A stretch of 64,000 nucleotides of DNA, taken from NCBI GenBank assembly GCA_026770025.1, contig JAMXDE010000007.1, positions 2,914,001-2,978,000 of the forward strand, written 5' to 3'. Shown here piece after piece: positions 31,968-43,638 of this stretch (its first letter is position 1; each line of letters opens with the position of its first letter). Under the pieces are notes generated by a model, which was given only the letters and a program-made list of their open reading frames with translations, did no database searches and was not told where the DNA came from. Made by a program: the position numbers and the translations under genes. This DNA is from Craspedostauros australis (lineage: Eukaryota > Bacillariophyta > Bacillariophyceae > Mastogloiales > Achnanthaceae).

Positions 31968-34319
31968 ATGGTTGAGGCGGGCAACGAATCCTGCGATGCC
32001 GTCGGGACCAAGCGAACTGCTGAGCAGATCAGTGGTGATGATGCTCGCAACAGCAACAGTCCAAGCGATGGGCACAGCAACGCTGATGTTCTGATGCAAG
32101 ACCAAGCAGCCACGCAGCGCATGCAAGTCGATCATGACATTGACTCCGATGTTGATTTGCAATCGCCAAAGCGGCAACGAACAGCGACAACAACAACGGC
32201 AATAGCATCAAGCTTCAATGGTCAACTCCAGCAAGAATCTCCTGATGACGGATCAGGTTTCAAGGGAGAGCTCATGCGTGCGGTGCAGCAGCGACAGGTG
32301 CTCAAACACAAACAGAAACACAACCATAACCACAACCATATGCAAGAGCAAGAGCAAGGTCAGCAGGCAAAGGCGCAGTGGAAACTGCAACATTCAGACA
32401 GAAAGTCATCGGGTCACCAGCCTCGCTTGTCTCCGTTTGACCAGATCACCCCCATCATGGCCAATGGACGTTGCAAGGTCCCATCGCCAGAGCAGGTCCT
32501 GCAGCGCCTTCAGCAGGTTGCCAACCATCAGGCAAATCGTCAAGCACATCATCAAGCACATCAACCAATGCCAAACAAGCACCAGATCGACATGTCCAAG
32601 CTGCGCGATCTGCCTCCACGACCACCACCGTGCAGCCCTGCTCCCGTTGTTGGTCTTACGGAACAACTACCTTCGCAATCCAACCAGCACCATGCCGTGC
32701 CCGATGTCATGCGAACGGAAAGGGCATTGCAACACCATCAGCGTCGGCAAATGCATCCAAGATCGGGCTCTCGCGCAAGATCTCGTTCACTCTCTCGTGC
32801 AACGTCTCGGTCACGTTCCAGAACGCGATCCCGGTCCCAACAGCGAGATAGGTCGCGCCCGGCTGGTGACGACAATCGGCAGAAATCGCCCGTTCAGTTC
32901 TTCACCACTGCGACCGCCGTTTTCATTATCGTTGCCCTGACAGCCACTGTGACCTTCTGGGGATGGCAACCGACCTTGTCCAGTGCTATCAATGCTGGCA
33001 TGAATGCGAATGGAGAAGGCAATGACATTGGAAATGGCAAAGCTGACGTCATGGACATCAACAATATCATCCGCCAGACACTGCTGAAGTATCAGCAACG
33101 TCCGGCAGCGTCCGCAGACTCAGCGCAAGCCACAGCGCCGCATGTCCTGCCGCCGACCACCACCTCTCAGCTGATCCAGTCCGACATCACCCTGCGCGAC
33201 TTCCTGCTCCATCCAGATGGCATCGACCTCGCCATGGCGCCGGCCTTCTTTGGTTTCTACGGTTACTTCGGGGCCCTGGCTGCCTGGCAGGATGAGCTGG
33301 ATCATCCAGCAGGCGATATCACTGGTGAAAGCGCTGGCAGCAGTGATCATCATGACGATCACGGCAGAATCCCTTTCCTGAAATCACCCCAAAACATCCG
33401 TTCTGTGGCAGGTGCGTCAGCGGGTGCCATGGCCGCAGTTCTCCTGGCGGCTGGCGTCGATCCCACCGACGCGGCAGAGTTTTGCACCACCATCACGTTG
33501 GATCAGTTTGCGGACCCTCCGGCATTGGGTGCTGCCTTCAAGGGCGACAAATTCGAAAGCATCATGCAGGACTTCTTGGTGCAGCAAAGCCAAGGGCGAG
33601 GGTTGAACCTGGAGGATGCCGTGCTGCCCATTGCAGTTTCGGGATTCGACTTGCAGACCATGTCGGGCGTATTGCTGAAGCGAGGCAGCATGGCACGTGC
33701 TGCGAGAGCATCCGCCACTTTCCCCTTGCTCTTTCAACCAGTGGGTTGGAAGATTGCCGGTGCCAACCAAACAAGCTCCTCGAACGCCATTGCCAATGCC
33801 AACAGCAGCAGCGACAGCGACGGCAGTACCAACGATGACGGCGGGCACAACAATGACGACGATGACAGCACTGAGCTCGATGTTCCGGAGATCAGCCTGT
33901 CAACTATTCGACAGAACCTGAGACGCATGGGTCAGCAGGATGGCATCGAGGATTACACGCTGATCGACGGTGGGATCACGGACATGGCCGGTCTGAATGG
34001 CTTGGGAGTGACACGTTCCAATGATGGTGGTGACACGCCTTCGAGATCACAACGTGTTGTGAACATGGTGATCGGCAGCTTCGTCGGTGGGATCGCCCCG
34101 GGTCCTGCAAACATGCCGGACGGCGTGAACGCTGCGGAGGTGGTATCGATCAGCCTGCGGAACATGCCGAATTGCGGACCGTGGGCGATGGAAAATGGTC
34201 CCGTCGCCGTCGACGTGGCACGTAGGATGATGCGAGCATCGATGGACGTTCCATTGTACAGGGGGTTGGAGACTGGGCACTACGAATTGCATTTGGATGC
34301 GTCCGCATTCGAACAGTGA
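31968..34319 (+). CDS. Patatin-like phospholipase with N-terminal low-complexity/RS region and a membrane anchor
   Basis: 783 residues from the first ATG (MVEAGNESCD), no intron seen. Residues 1-280 are low complexity (Gln/His/Asn, KHKQKHNHNHNHM), followed by an Arg/Ser-rich stretch (about 283-305). Next is a single membrane span at about 311-333 (FFTTATAVFIIVALTATVTFWGW). The patatin domain occupies about 420-770. GASAGA contains the nucleophile Ser484, and DGG at 667-669 supplies the catalytic Asp, so the Ser-Asp dyad is complete. An Asn/Ser/Asp-rich insertion lies between them (about 606-640). The family hydrolyses acyl esters of phospholipids or triacylglycerols. The anchor suggests a membrane-bound enzyme, and which membrane is unclear. 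It is convergent with the gene at 34883. Confidence 0.85.
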   Translation: MVEAGNESCDAVGTKRTAEQISGDDARNSNSPSDGHSNADVLMQDQAATQRMQVDHDIDSDVDLQSPKRQRTATTTTAIASSFNGQLQQESPDDGSGFKGELMRAVQQRQVLKHKQKHNHNHNHMQEQEQGQQAKAQWKLQHSDRKSSGHQPRLSPFDQITPIMANGRCKVPSPEQVLQRLQQVANHQANRQAHHQAHQPMPNKHQIDMSKLRDLPPRPPPCSPAPVVGLTEQLPSQSNQHHAVPDVMRTERALQHHQRRQMHPRSGSRARSRSLSRATSRSRSRTRSRSQQRDRSRPAGDDNRQKSPVQFFTTATAVFIIVALTATVTFWGWQPTLSSAINAGMNANGEGNDIGNGKADVMDINNIIRQTLLKYQQRPAASADSAQATAPHVLPPTTTSQLIQSDITLRDFLLHPDGIDLAMAPAFFGFYGYFGALAAWQDELDHPAGDITGESAGSSDHHDDHGRIPFLKSPQNIRSVAGASAGAMAAVLLAAGVDPTDAAEFCTTITLDQFADPPALGAAFKGDKFESIMQDFLVQQSQGRGLNLEDAVLPIAVSGFDLQTMSGVLLKRGSMARAARASATFPLLFQPVGWKIAGANQTSSSNAIANANSSSDSDGSTNDDGGHNNDDDDSTELDVPEISLSTIRQNLRRMGQQDGIEDYTLIDGGITDMAGLNGLGVTRSNDGGDTPSRSQRVVNMVIGSFVGGIAPGPANMPDGVNAAEVVSISLRNMPNCGPWAMENGPVAVDVARRMMRASMDVPLYRGLETGHYELHLDASAFEQ

Positions 34320-34882
34320 AACTGCGGGGGGTAAAGGCAACGTGCGGGTATGACACCTGCGAACTTGTGGAGCGTTGGAGTGTTGTTTGAATGTGTAGAA
34401 TGGGCGTCTTCCTTCATGGGTGGCAAGGCAAAGATTAACAACTTTAAGATAGCGATTGTTGTTGCGATCGCGATTCGTCTCGTTGATGCAGGAGTATGTG
34501 TGCGACAACATGCGTGGCAACCTTGATGGCATCGTACTCGTATGGTCGATTACTTGTTCTAAGATTGTATGTAGAATAATCTTCGTACTGTTGGAAGACC
34601 AGATGCACACTCGCTCTCGCACTGTATCCAACTGGAGACGACATCATGATCTGTGAGTGTTTGTTTGTTGTGTCTAAATGATGTGTTATGGTAGTTTATT
34701 TGTGCTCGAACTTGTGTAGAGTCGAGCAGAGCTCTCTCCAGAAAGAGAGAGAGAGAGTATGGAGCAAACAGAAAGCAGGATAGTGTGCGTGTGTGTGTCT
34801 TCTGTGCACCTGGTTGTTGAATGAAGCACCTCGTGGATTCACGGTCCAAGCCACGGGATGGCCCTTTGAGCGCAACAGTGCT
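34320..34882. other. Convergent spacer, no gene seen
   Basis: 563 bp between the stop codons of two convergent genes, with a short GA-rich run near 34740-34760. It presumably holds two 3' UTRs. Confidence 0.55.
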
Positions 34883-37395
34883 CTAATCGGACTTGAAGTC
34901 GATGGGCGACCAGTTGCGCTTCATGCCGCATGCCTCCATGCAACGCGCGTCGGTGGAGGTTCGGAAGTAGTCCGCGTAGAGCGTGCAAAGACCACTTCTG
35001 GCAATGGCCTGACACCAGCCCAGGACAGGTGGTCGCGGCTTCGTGATGGTGACATCGTAGTAGCTGGACTTGATGGTCTGCGGTCCGATCTTGTCGTCGT
35101 CGCGTTGATCGGCTGGCGTGAGAATGAGGTCACGCGCTCTGGTGGCCTTGATGGTGGCGTCCTTGCGGAAGAGGGCTGCAGGGTAGATGGTGTAGTCAAA
35201 GAGCGCCTGCTCGATGTCGTCCTGTCCCTTGAGCTGCTTGCGTTCGCGAACCTTCTCGCGCTCTGCCTCGCGTTGCTTCTCCCTGGAGTATCCCGGCCTG
35301 CGTGCGTGGACGTGCTTCTTGCCCAGGGCCGTGTTGGGGGTGAAGTTGATGAGGAAGGATTCCATGTCGCCCAGCGGGATGACGGCCTGCGGTGGCGAGG
35401 GGCACTTGGTGGCGTGCTCGGTTTCCTTGTTCTCGTGCAGACACACCTGCCTCTTGACGATCTCGCGTCGTTGACGTTCCGTGAGCATCCAGATGAAGTT
35501 GGATCCACCTTGCACGAGGGCCGGGGTGACCTCGTTGGCGTAGACCTCTGGCGATGTCGGCATCTGCAGCTCGGACATGTAGATCCACCACTGACCGCAG
35601 TCGCCACCTGAGGCCTTGAGCCTGCGTTGCACGTCCGTGGATTCCTCGCCTTCGTAGCAGATCCCCTTGACGCTGCCCGAGCCCGAGAGGGAGTGATCGA
35701 TCCAGGTCATCTCGAAGGAGTCCTTGCAGATCTCCCATGCGGCTGGGTGGAAGAAGTCTCCGTGCATGCGCCACTTGGCCACCTTTGAGTTCTCCTCGCT
35801 GACGTAGGACATGCGGACGAAGGATGGGATGAGGAAGGGGCTGGCTGGGGAGTTGTTGATGGCGACGGTGACTCCATCGACGTTGGTCTGAGCGGTGCTG
35901 GCCTTCTGGTTGACCGGCGAGTTGGCTGCCGCCGCGAGGTCGGCACTGGCCTGCAGGAAGGAGTTGATGGCGCGGATGGTGACCAGGGAGGTCCACTTGA
36001 GGCCCACGTAGAGGTCGTAGTCGTCGCTGCTGACGAGGTCCTTGTGCGTGGTCTTGACGGATGGGTCCTTCGACTTGGTGGATGCGGAGCTGGAACCGTC
36101 GCCAAGGTAGGGTGGCGCGAGGATGAGGTCCTGCATGCGCTTCTCCATGAATCCTGACTTGAGATCGTGGCACGTGTCTGCTGTGGAGGCGGAGCTAACG
36201 ACGACCACCTGCACAGGGCTTGGTCGTTCCTCCACCTGCACCTGACCGGCGACGATCTTGTCGATGTTGGTCGACTTGCCGCCGCAGTGCGGGAGCTTGG
36301 AATCCATCCACTCTGTCCAACGGGCGGAGATGGGTTCGCAGACGAGGACCTGAACGCGAGCTGCGATGAGGCCAGTCTCGCACATGTGATCAATCTCTTC
36401 AAGGTTGCGTGCAAGATGCGTGGCGGCCGTTTCCTGCTCGGACATCCATGGCTCCGGTCCCTGAGCGTGCGGCTTGGGCGGGTTGGTCTCCCAGAGGATG
36501 GTGGTGCCACGCCCGGCCCCGACGGTGTTGAGGGTGAAGAGGATGCGGCAGCGATCCGCGATGTCGGCGTGAGACTCGCCCTTGGGGAACCAGCTGTTCC
36601 ATTCGCTGTCCGGGGTGCTGGGCGATCCCATGCTGAGACAGTTCTCGAGCAGCCTCTGGAACTGCGCCTTCTCTGCATCGCCCTTCCAGTCATGGGTGTA
36701 GAACTTTGTGAATTCAGGTGTGCCTCCGGCATCCTCGATGAAACGCGACGATGTGACGCCGGAGTCATCGCGACCCTCGAAGTAGTCGGCCTTGGCACGG
36801 CTCTTGGAGAATCTGTAGAAGTATTTCTGTTGGTACAATACCGTATAAATCCGTATAATTCCGTACGAAGGATGTTGGCAGTGTTGTTGTGGAAGCGGAC
36901 GGAGTGTGAGTACAGAGAGATGCGCAAGTCGCACAGAAATGACACCAGATGGACACCCCCAATGCACCTGTGCAAGTGTGTGTCACGACGCATGAAGTCG
37001 GCCTTGACGCACGAACGCAGTGGACATTGGCGTACCTGCAGCTCCCCTGAGTATTCGAACCAGTACTTGACTTCCTCCGGCGGTGTCTCCTCGAACAGCT
37101 TTTGGCGCGCCCTCAGATCCTTCATGGCGCTGTCCATGTACTTGGGAACGGAGTCTCCGACTGCCGAGAGTCTGCGATGGAGCTCATTGGCGTCCTCCGC
37201 CTCCATGGTGGCCTCGGCGTCTGCGTTGGTTGGCACATCGCCTGCGATCACCGTGTGAACGGCGCTCAGCAAGAAGGCTGCGGCCACCACCAGCTTCAGC
37301 ATTGGCAGCATCGTGGATGTGGATGCAAATTTGGATGTAAATGTGGATGAAGTTGACGACGACGGCATTGTGTGCTTTCTTGCGTCGCTCTTCAT
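34883..37395 (-). CDS. Secreted protein of unknown function (2 exons)
   Basis: Exon 1 is 37395-37036 and exon 2 is 36826-34883, joined across a 209-bp phase-0 intron with a GTACGC donor and a CAACAG acceptor. The product is about 767 residues. The first ATG gives a Ser/Thr-rich leader. An internal ATG at 37311 would give a textbook signal peptide (MLPMLKLVVAAAFLLSAVHTVIA). The body is well mixed globular sequence with paired Cys (VLVCEPIS, LPHCGGKSTNI, GWCQAIARSGLC, ARCMEACGM) and aromatic-rich blocks (CGQWWIYMSELQM, AALFRKDAT, SSYYDVTITKPRPPVLGW). A charged Lys/Arg/Glu helix lies near the C-terminus (SREKQREAEREKVRERKQ). I do not recognise the family. Entry to the secretory pathway and a length above 700 residues without low complexity suggest a real conserved protein. 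Confidence 0.75.
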
Positions 37396-38920
37396 GGAGT
37401 CGAGCGGAGTGGCTGTGAGCGGAGTGGAGTAGAGTGGGATAGTCGCACTCTCTTTGTGCACCTGTGCACCTGTGGACGTGAATGTGAATGTGGCTGTGAG
37501 CGTGAGTGCAAGGTCCTCTGGAAGCCGTCTGTCTTGTTTGTTCTTGGTGGTGCTCTGGTATGATTCGTTGCGTCGGTCAATGCAAGCTTCGCCAGTCAAT
37601 GGAGTTGACTCGTGTTAGTGCGGATGGCGCGATGCTGCTCTCTTCAACAGTAGATTTGGGACGACGTCAAGTCCCTTCCTTCCATGTGTTGCTCTTGTTC
37701 CTGTTGGCAATGTCGATGTTTGTTGTTGTTGATGCCTGTGTGCTGATGGTGTTGGAGGCAATACCAGTGGCAACTATCTGTATTTAGCGGTGTAGTCGGA
37801 CGATCTACGACGATGCTCCTCTTGCTCAACTCGGTCTGCTGTTTCGGAGATGATGCGCTTGTTGCAATTCCCTTTCCGTGTCACGGTGGCCTTGCGATTC
37901 GTGTGTGTGCGTCTTCCCCTTTGGCGCCACAGCCAGGTGCGCTGTCTTGTGCGCACGCGATACTGCGCCATGTCCCAACGCTCGCATTGTGCACGTGCGA
38001 CAAAATTCGAATCGTTTGGTGGACAGATAACGCTCCAACCGTCCACGATCCGTCTGTGTTTGTCTTATGCGACATGATCCAGATAATGATGACGTCATGG
38101 TGACCCAGTAACAAGAACCATTGGTGGGACTCGTCGCAGAATTTGGCGCAAACCAAGGACAACAACACATCAACGAAGTTTGCCACGATCGTGGTTTGTT
38201 CTGTCTGGCGTCAGCATCGTGGACGGCATCGTGGACAACGAAGACAGCGACAATGGCGAGGTTGGGAACGGCGGAGGATCTGTTCCTTCTTGTGGTCTTT
38301 CTCGACCTCTCTGTCTTCATCTGGGCGTACTACTATGTACAATATTATACGATACATACGATCATGGCGGTGCTACATGTCATACTTTAATGCAGGCAGA
38401 TACGAATACTCCATGGTGCAGTGCGCTGTGTTTGCTCTGTCAACTTGCGTCGTCGTCGTGCGTCAGCAGCACAAGTTTGCATCCCAGGACTTTGCTCTGG
38501 TGAGATCATCAAATAAACGAAAGTGGATGTACACCATACATATAATACCATCCATCGTGGAGTGTAGAGCAGAGTATGATACAACGCACCAATGCGCCAA
38601 TCAACTTCGGCGTGGCACGGCAGACTGTCGTGGTCGTTGTTGTTGGTTCTTGTTCGGCTTTCTTTCCTTTCGTTTACTTGTTGTGTGATGCTACCATGCT
38701 CTTCCGTTTGCGCTTGCGAACGCATACCAGCATGTACGAGTAGACTGGTGGAGTGGGAGTAAGTGCAATGTCCCGGCGGTGCCGCTGCCTGATGGTGGAT
38801 TACAGCATGTGCACTTCTCCGTCTCGCAAGCGCCATCGTTCTTAACTCCGCCACTGACATCGAAATTGACACTGACAATGAAATTGACGGATGCGCACGG
38901 ATTCATCATCGGTGTTGCGC
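37396..38920. other. 1.5-kb intergenic region
   Basis: It holds the upstream region of the secreted-protein gene and the 3' flank of the next minus-strand gene. ORFs here (for example 38143-38688) overlap on both strands without motifs. I see no gene. Confidence 0.5.
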
Positions 38921-40918
38921 TCATCCTTCGCTCTCCTGGTTTTGCTGTTGTTGCTGCTGATGTTGGCGATGAAGCTGTTGCGGAGGAGCAGCGGTCTCCT
39001 CGATGTTCTCCAATGACTCCAGATTGGCAGCGGTCCTCATGAAGGCCAGACCAGACGATCCCAGGCTGCTGAAGTTGTCCGGGTGCTCCTGCATGCTGCC
39101 CAGCGGTCGCGGATTGAGACTCATGTTGCCGCTGCTATGCTGCGTACCGGATGTTCTGCCACCGTTCCAAAGGTCCTGCGGCGCAATGCTCTGTCGGATG
39201 GAACCGTTCATGGCGGCGCTCGCAGCCCAGCTCATGTCGTCCAGGTTGCTCAGACGCAGCGTGCTGGATAATCTGGCGCCGTCGTTTATCGAGGACAGGT
39301 CCGATGGCCTCCCCTGCATCATCTGGATATTTGGATGCTGTCCGGCCATCTGGAGCATTTGTTGTTGTTGTTGCTGCTGCAGCAGCTGCTGTTGTTGTTG
39401 CTGTGAAAGCTGCTGGGGTTTTTCATCCTGCTGCTGGTCCTGGTTGGTCTGGTCCTCACCGTCTTCTTCCTTGATGTGGTTTTCGGATGTGTACATGTTG
39501 CTCTTGACGGCCGACGGTCCGTTGGCTTTGGCATGAGCGGAGTCCGCCGTGTTCTTGAAGAGGGAGGTTGCAGAGGAGATGCTCATGACGCTCATGCTGG
39601 AGAGGCCGCTCATATGATGCGGTCCCATGCCGATTGGATCGATGGTGTCGATCGTATCATCATCGGACTGGAAGTCACCCTGCGTGCTCATGCCCTTGAA
39701 GGACTCCATGAGCTCCGACATCTGCATGCTGGCGGCCGTGATGGAGGACGCTCGCTTGGGCATGTTGCTGTAGGCGAAGACGTCGGTGACCTGAAGCGAA
39801 TCGCGCTTGCCGCTGCCAAAGACGTCGGAAACCTGCAACGATTCTCTCTTGGCCTGGTTGGAGGCCTCGCTCTTTCGCAGGAAGGATCCTCCGCGGCGCG
39901 AGCCGCCCTGTCCAAAACTCAGGACGGCTCCGCTGAGCGAGCCTCTGCGTGATCCGGTGTCGTTCATCCACTGCATCGAATCCCTGCTGTTGGAGCTGAG
40001 CCTGGGTGCGCGTCGGTCATCGCCGGGCGTGTCTGCCAAGGTGGTGGTGTAGGTGAGGAACTCGGACTCTCTCGGAGTGCCATCGAAGTTCTGCTGCTGC
40101 TGTTGCTGCTGCAGGTTGTTCATGTCAGCACCGTTGACATTCGCGTTGATAGGCGCGGGCGGTTGCATCTGACCAGCAGCATTGATGTTGCCGACGACCT
40201 GGTTGCCAATGGATGAGGCGAGCGGGTAGATCTGGTCGTTGCTGCCGACGCCACCATTTCCATCCATGCCCGGCAATATCGTGGTTTGCGATGCAGGCAG
40301 CGGGAATCCTGGGTTTCCGTAGAGCTGCTGCGGTTGCGCTTGAGCGTTCTGATGCAGCTGCTGGTGATGCATGTTGTTGATGTGCGCTTGCGCTTGGTGC
40401 ATTTGGTGGTGCTGCTGGTGCTGATGCTGCTGGTTGTTGTTGAGATGTGGCATGGCAGGTCCGCCGTGACCCATGAGGCCAGCAGCGGCCGCGGCGTTCA
40501 ATGACGAAGGATCCATGGTCTGCCTCGAAGGCACGGGTGAGAGACGCTTTGGCGAGGTCTGACCATCAGGGAGCTTGGGAGCATTCTTGTCTCTGTTCTG
40601 CCTGAGCGCCTGCTTGGCCTTCTCCATGATGGTGTTTTCATCCGCCATGATGTACGCGTCGACGCCCTGGGAGAATCCCAGCTTGGTGGCCTCGTTGGTT
40701 TCTAGCTTCTTGAGGAAGCGACCATTCCTGGAGTAGACGGCATCGACAATCTCCTTGGCTATCCTTGCCTTCGTCTGACGGTGGTTGGTGGCCATGTACT
40801 CTCCCTTTCGTTCCGCTACGTACTCCCGGAACTTGATGTTTCCCTCATGATCGTTGGGACCGGAGCCTCTGCCAAACAGCACGTCGCTGGGGTTGAGCTC
40901 TGTGACGTACTTGTCCAT
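38921..40918 (-). CDS. DUF6824 domain protein with long Gln-rich tail
   Basis: 665 residues, no intron. DUF6824 lies at the very N-terminus (residues about 8-110: LNPSDVLFGRGSGPNDHEGN, YMATNHRQTKARIAKEIVDAV, GRFLKKLETNEATKLGF). This differs from the two neighbours, where it is C-terminal. The remaining 550 residues are Gln/His/Met/Ser-rich and disordered (HQQHHQMHQAQAHIN, QQQQLLQQQQQQQ). They contain two near-repeats, QVSDVFGSGKRDSLQ and QVTDVFAYSNMPKR, and an SRRGGSFLRKS block. The overall look is that of a nuclear regulator with a compact N-terminal domain and Gln-rich activation-type regions. That role is inference, because the domain has no established biochemical function. Confidence 0.85.
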   Translation of the reverse strand: MDKYVTELNPSDVLFGRGSGPNDHEGNIKFREYVAERKGEYMATNHRQTKARIAKEIVDAVYSRNGRFLKKLETNEATKLGFSQGVDAYIMADENTIMEKAKQALRQNRDKNAPKLPDGQTSPKRLSPVPSRQTMDPSSLNAAAAAGLMGHGGPAMPHLNNNQQHQHQQHHQMHQAQAHINNMHHQQLHQNAQAQPQQLYGNPGFPLPASQTTILPGMDGNGGVGSNDQIYPLASSIGNQVVGNINAAGQMQPPAPINANVNGADMNNLQQQQQQQNFDGTPRESEFLTYTTTLADTPGDDRRAPRLSSNSRDSMQWMNDTGSRRGSLSGAVLSFGQGGSRRGGSFLRKSEASNQAKRESLQVSDVFGSGKRDSLQVTDVFAYSNMPKRASSITAASMQMSELMESFKGMSTQGDFQSDDDTIDTIDPIGMGPHHMSGLSSMSVMSISSATSLFKNTADSAHAKANGPSAVKSNMYTSENHIKEEDGEDQTNQDQQQDEKPQQLSQQQQQQLLQQQQQQQMLQMAGQHPNIQMMQGRPSDLSSINDGARLSSTLRLSNLDDMSWAASAAMNGSIRQSIAPQDLWNGGRTSGTQHSSGNMSLNPRPLGSMQEHPDNFSSLGSSGLAFMRTAANLESLENIEETAAPPQQLHRQHQQQQQQNQESEG

Positions 40919-43638
40919 GGTTGTTGTCTTGTCTTGTGTTTTGTTTTGTTGTGGGTTACGTTGTGGGTTGCGCTGGAGCGAATGGTAGAAGAGACGGTGA
41001 GCACTGTGCAGTTTTGGATCTGAAGATCGTGCGATAAATCTGTCGGAGCTGCTCTCGGTTGTCTTTGAGCTGTCCTTGAAGCCTCACGAAGGCAGAAGCG
41101 TGATAGATGAGTGGGTGTTGTGTGGTATGGCAGGGGAGTGGCGTCGTTGGGTGATTGGGAACGCTGTTGTGTTGGCCTTTCAGATGATTTGTGTTGGCTG
41201 TGTTGGTTGGGTTGGATCCGAGAAATGTGCGGATACTCGTCTTTGTGTGTTGTGTTGTGTTTGCCTTTGTCTTGTATTTGAAGCCGTTTACTGTTGGTGT
41301 TGCCGCTGCTGGTGATGATTGCGAATGAGCCTTTCTGCACAGTACTTGATTGTATTGTGCTGTGCTGTACGGTATTGTGTTGTCCGTGTACTGATGCGCT
41401 GATGGGGCGACGACCAGTTCAAGTACAACGTATGTACGTGTCCGGATGTGAGTGGTAGTACGATGGGGTTGGTTGTGTTTGTGCTTGTGCTTGTCGAATC
41501 TGCACGAACACAAAAACGAGCACGAGTACTGGACGCCGGAGAGAGGACGGTTTGCTCCGTTTCAGCCCCAACCTTGATTTGGGCACAGAGATGCAGTGTT
41601 TGTTGTTGCTGTCGTTGCTGTCGTTGCCACAGTTCTTCCGTCCTTCGTCTTTGTTCCCGCGTTAACTTCTGCAGTATCGCTTTACTTCGTACGGTTGGTA
41701 TGTATGTATGTATGGCCGGTGGGTGGGTTGGGCACTTGAGCAGGGTGTGCAGGTAGTACAGTACTCGTGAGAGCAGCCTCTGTCACAGTGGGTCTTGCTT
41801 CGGCCTTACTCCAGCCTTGCTTCTGGTGCCTTGCGTTGATTCTGCCGCAATCTTTGATGCAAGCCGAGCTCAGGTTCAGACTCAGGCTCGAACCCAGACA
41901 CAGACCCAAGCGCGCTTGTGGAGACCAGCGATGAGAGAAGGGGAGAACGAACACGGACACGAACGAGGTCGCGAAGGTGGTCACGAAGATGATCGACGGA
42001 ATGCCAGAAATGGGAACTCCTCTTCGTCCTTTGCCTTCTGCTTTTGCCTTCTGCGATGTCTGTGTCTTGCGTCGTTCTGGATGTTCTTGTTGGTGTTGAC
42101 GATGGTGTTGATGTTGATGTTGATGCACTGTGTTGGGTGGCAGGTGGAAGGGGGCTCTTGGTGGATGAGGCAGCTCGTGGAGGACCCTCTGTCGATGTGG
42201 ATACTCGTGTCAATACGAGAACACGCAGAGTAGAACAGGTTACAACTGTTCGTGTCTGCAAGGATGATGTTGTTGGCAAGAGAGGTGTGTTCACGACGAC
42301 GCAACTGTTCTTCTGTTGGTTGTTGTGCTTCTCTTCCTTTCCGGCTTGCTCTCTGTTGTGTTGTGCTGCGTTTCTGTGGTGCTGTGCTGTGTCGTGCTAT
42401 GCGGTGTTGCCTCTTGGCGCGCTTTGATAGTAGTACACCGCACGTTCAACGGCTCCTTGTTCTTGCCACAGAGTTTTGTCTCTGTGTTCGTCTGTCAGAT
42501 GTGGACAATCGTCCCCAACGCACAACAACGCGCAAGACCCCTCTGTGCGAGAACTGCGGTTGAACCCAAGAAGAGAGTGGTACGGCTGGACAGACCGCCG
42601 CTCCACACCGCTGACTCTGTGATTGGATCGAACGCTGTCGTGTTGTCGTTCTTCCTTTGTCCTTTTTGTGTCGTCTTCTGTTGCCAAAATTAGGGCGATT
42701 TGCGCTCCGGCGTGGAGCGTCGAGTGGAGCCGCCCCACGAGTACGGTTCGCTGCGGCACCGACTCCGCGAGGTGTATTACTCGCTATGGTAGTAGTACAT
42801 CCCTACCTCGTATTTCACCATCACTGTCGCTGCATGAACGTGTATTCGTGGCGCTGCTGCCGGCTGAATCTGGGTCCTGTTTGTTCGCGCATTCTGACTC
42901 TGTGTGTTTCAATAGCTAAAAATGTATTGTTCACCGAAACAATTGTCTTCTAGGACATCTATTATTATATGAAGGCGAATCATACTTAACGAAACTGTCA
43001 AATACGAGTTTGATGCGACTCCGATTGACGGAAAGTGGTGAAGAACTTAGCTTTCTGGTCCTTTGACTCGATCGACTGAGCGTGAACACCTCCTCCAACA
43101 CACAAACACGAAATTCTCGGGACCAAACTTTTTCGTCCTTCCAGTGCAGATTTCATTCCCGACCCTGTCCATTCCAGTCGTACATACCTTCTCCGCTCTA
43201 CTCGTACTTTGCCTCACAAATTCGGTACCGCGGAGAATCACGGAAGGGAGATTTTCACCATGTTCCGCAACGCAGCAGAGAGCACAACAATCACATCATC
43301 GTCGTTGCCATCGGCAGCGGCGCGTGGATTCACCTCCGTCTACGACCTACGAGGACGTGTATTGTGCATTGGTATCCAGAACATTTGAACCTAGAGTACG
43401 TGCAGAGCATTGCATGTTTGCATCCTCATGTGCACTTTTGCATGTTGTGCCATCTGCGAGTCCAGACACTCTGCTCTCCTATATTCGCATGAATTATATT
43501 ATTCTACATCCGCGTCGACGCCAATTTCAGCGTCATCGTCAATGCCAACGAAAGATAGCCGCATTCGTTGCCCTCCCCGCATCCTACTTGATGCCAGCTC
43601 CAAATGCCATGTTCATCGAATACCTCGCATCCTTTGCA
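40919..43638. other. 2.7-kb intergenic region
   Basis: Upstream region of the DUF6824 gene at 40918. It is GT-rich near 40930-41330, with many short overlapping ORFs on both strands (for example 41682-42128, 43063-43677) that show no motif or conserved architecture. I call no gene or RNA. Confidence 0.45.
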
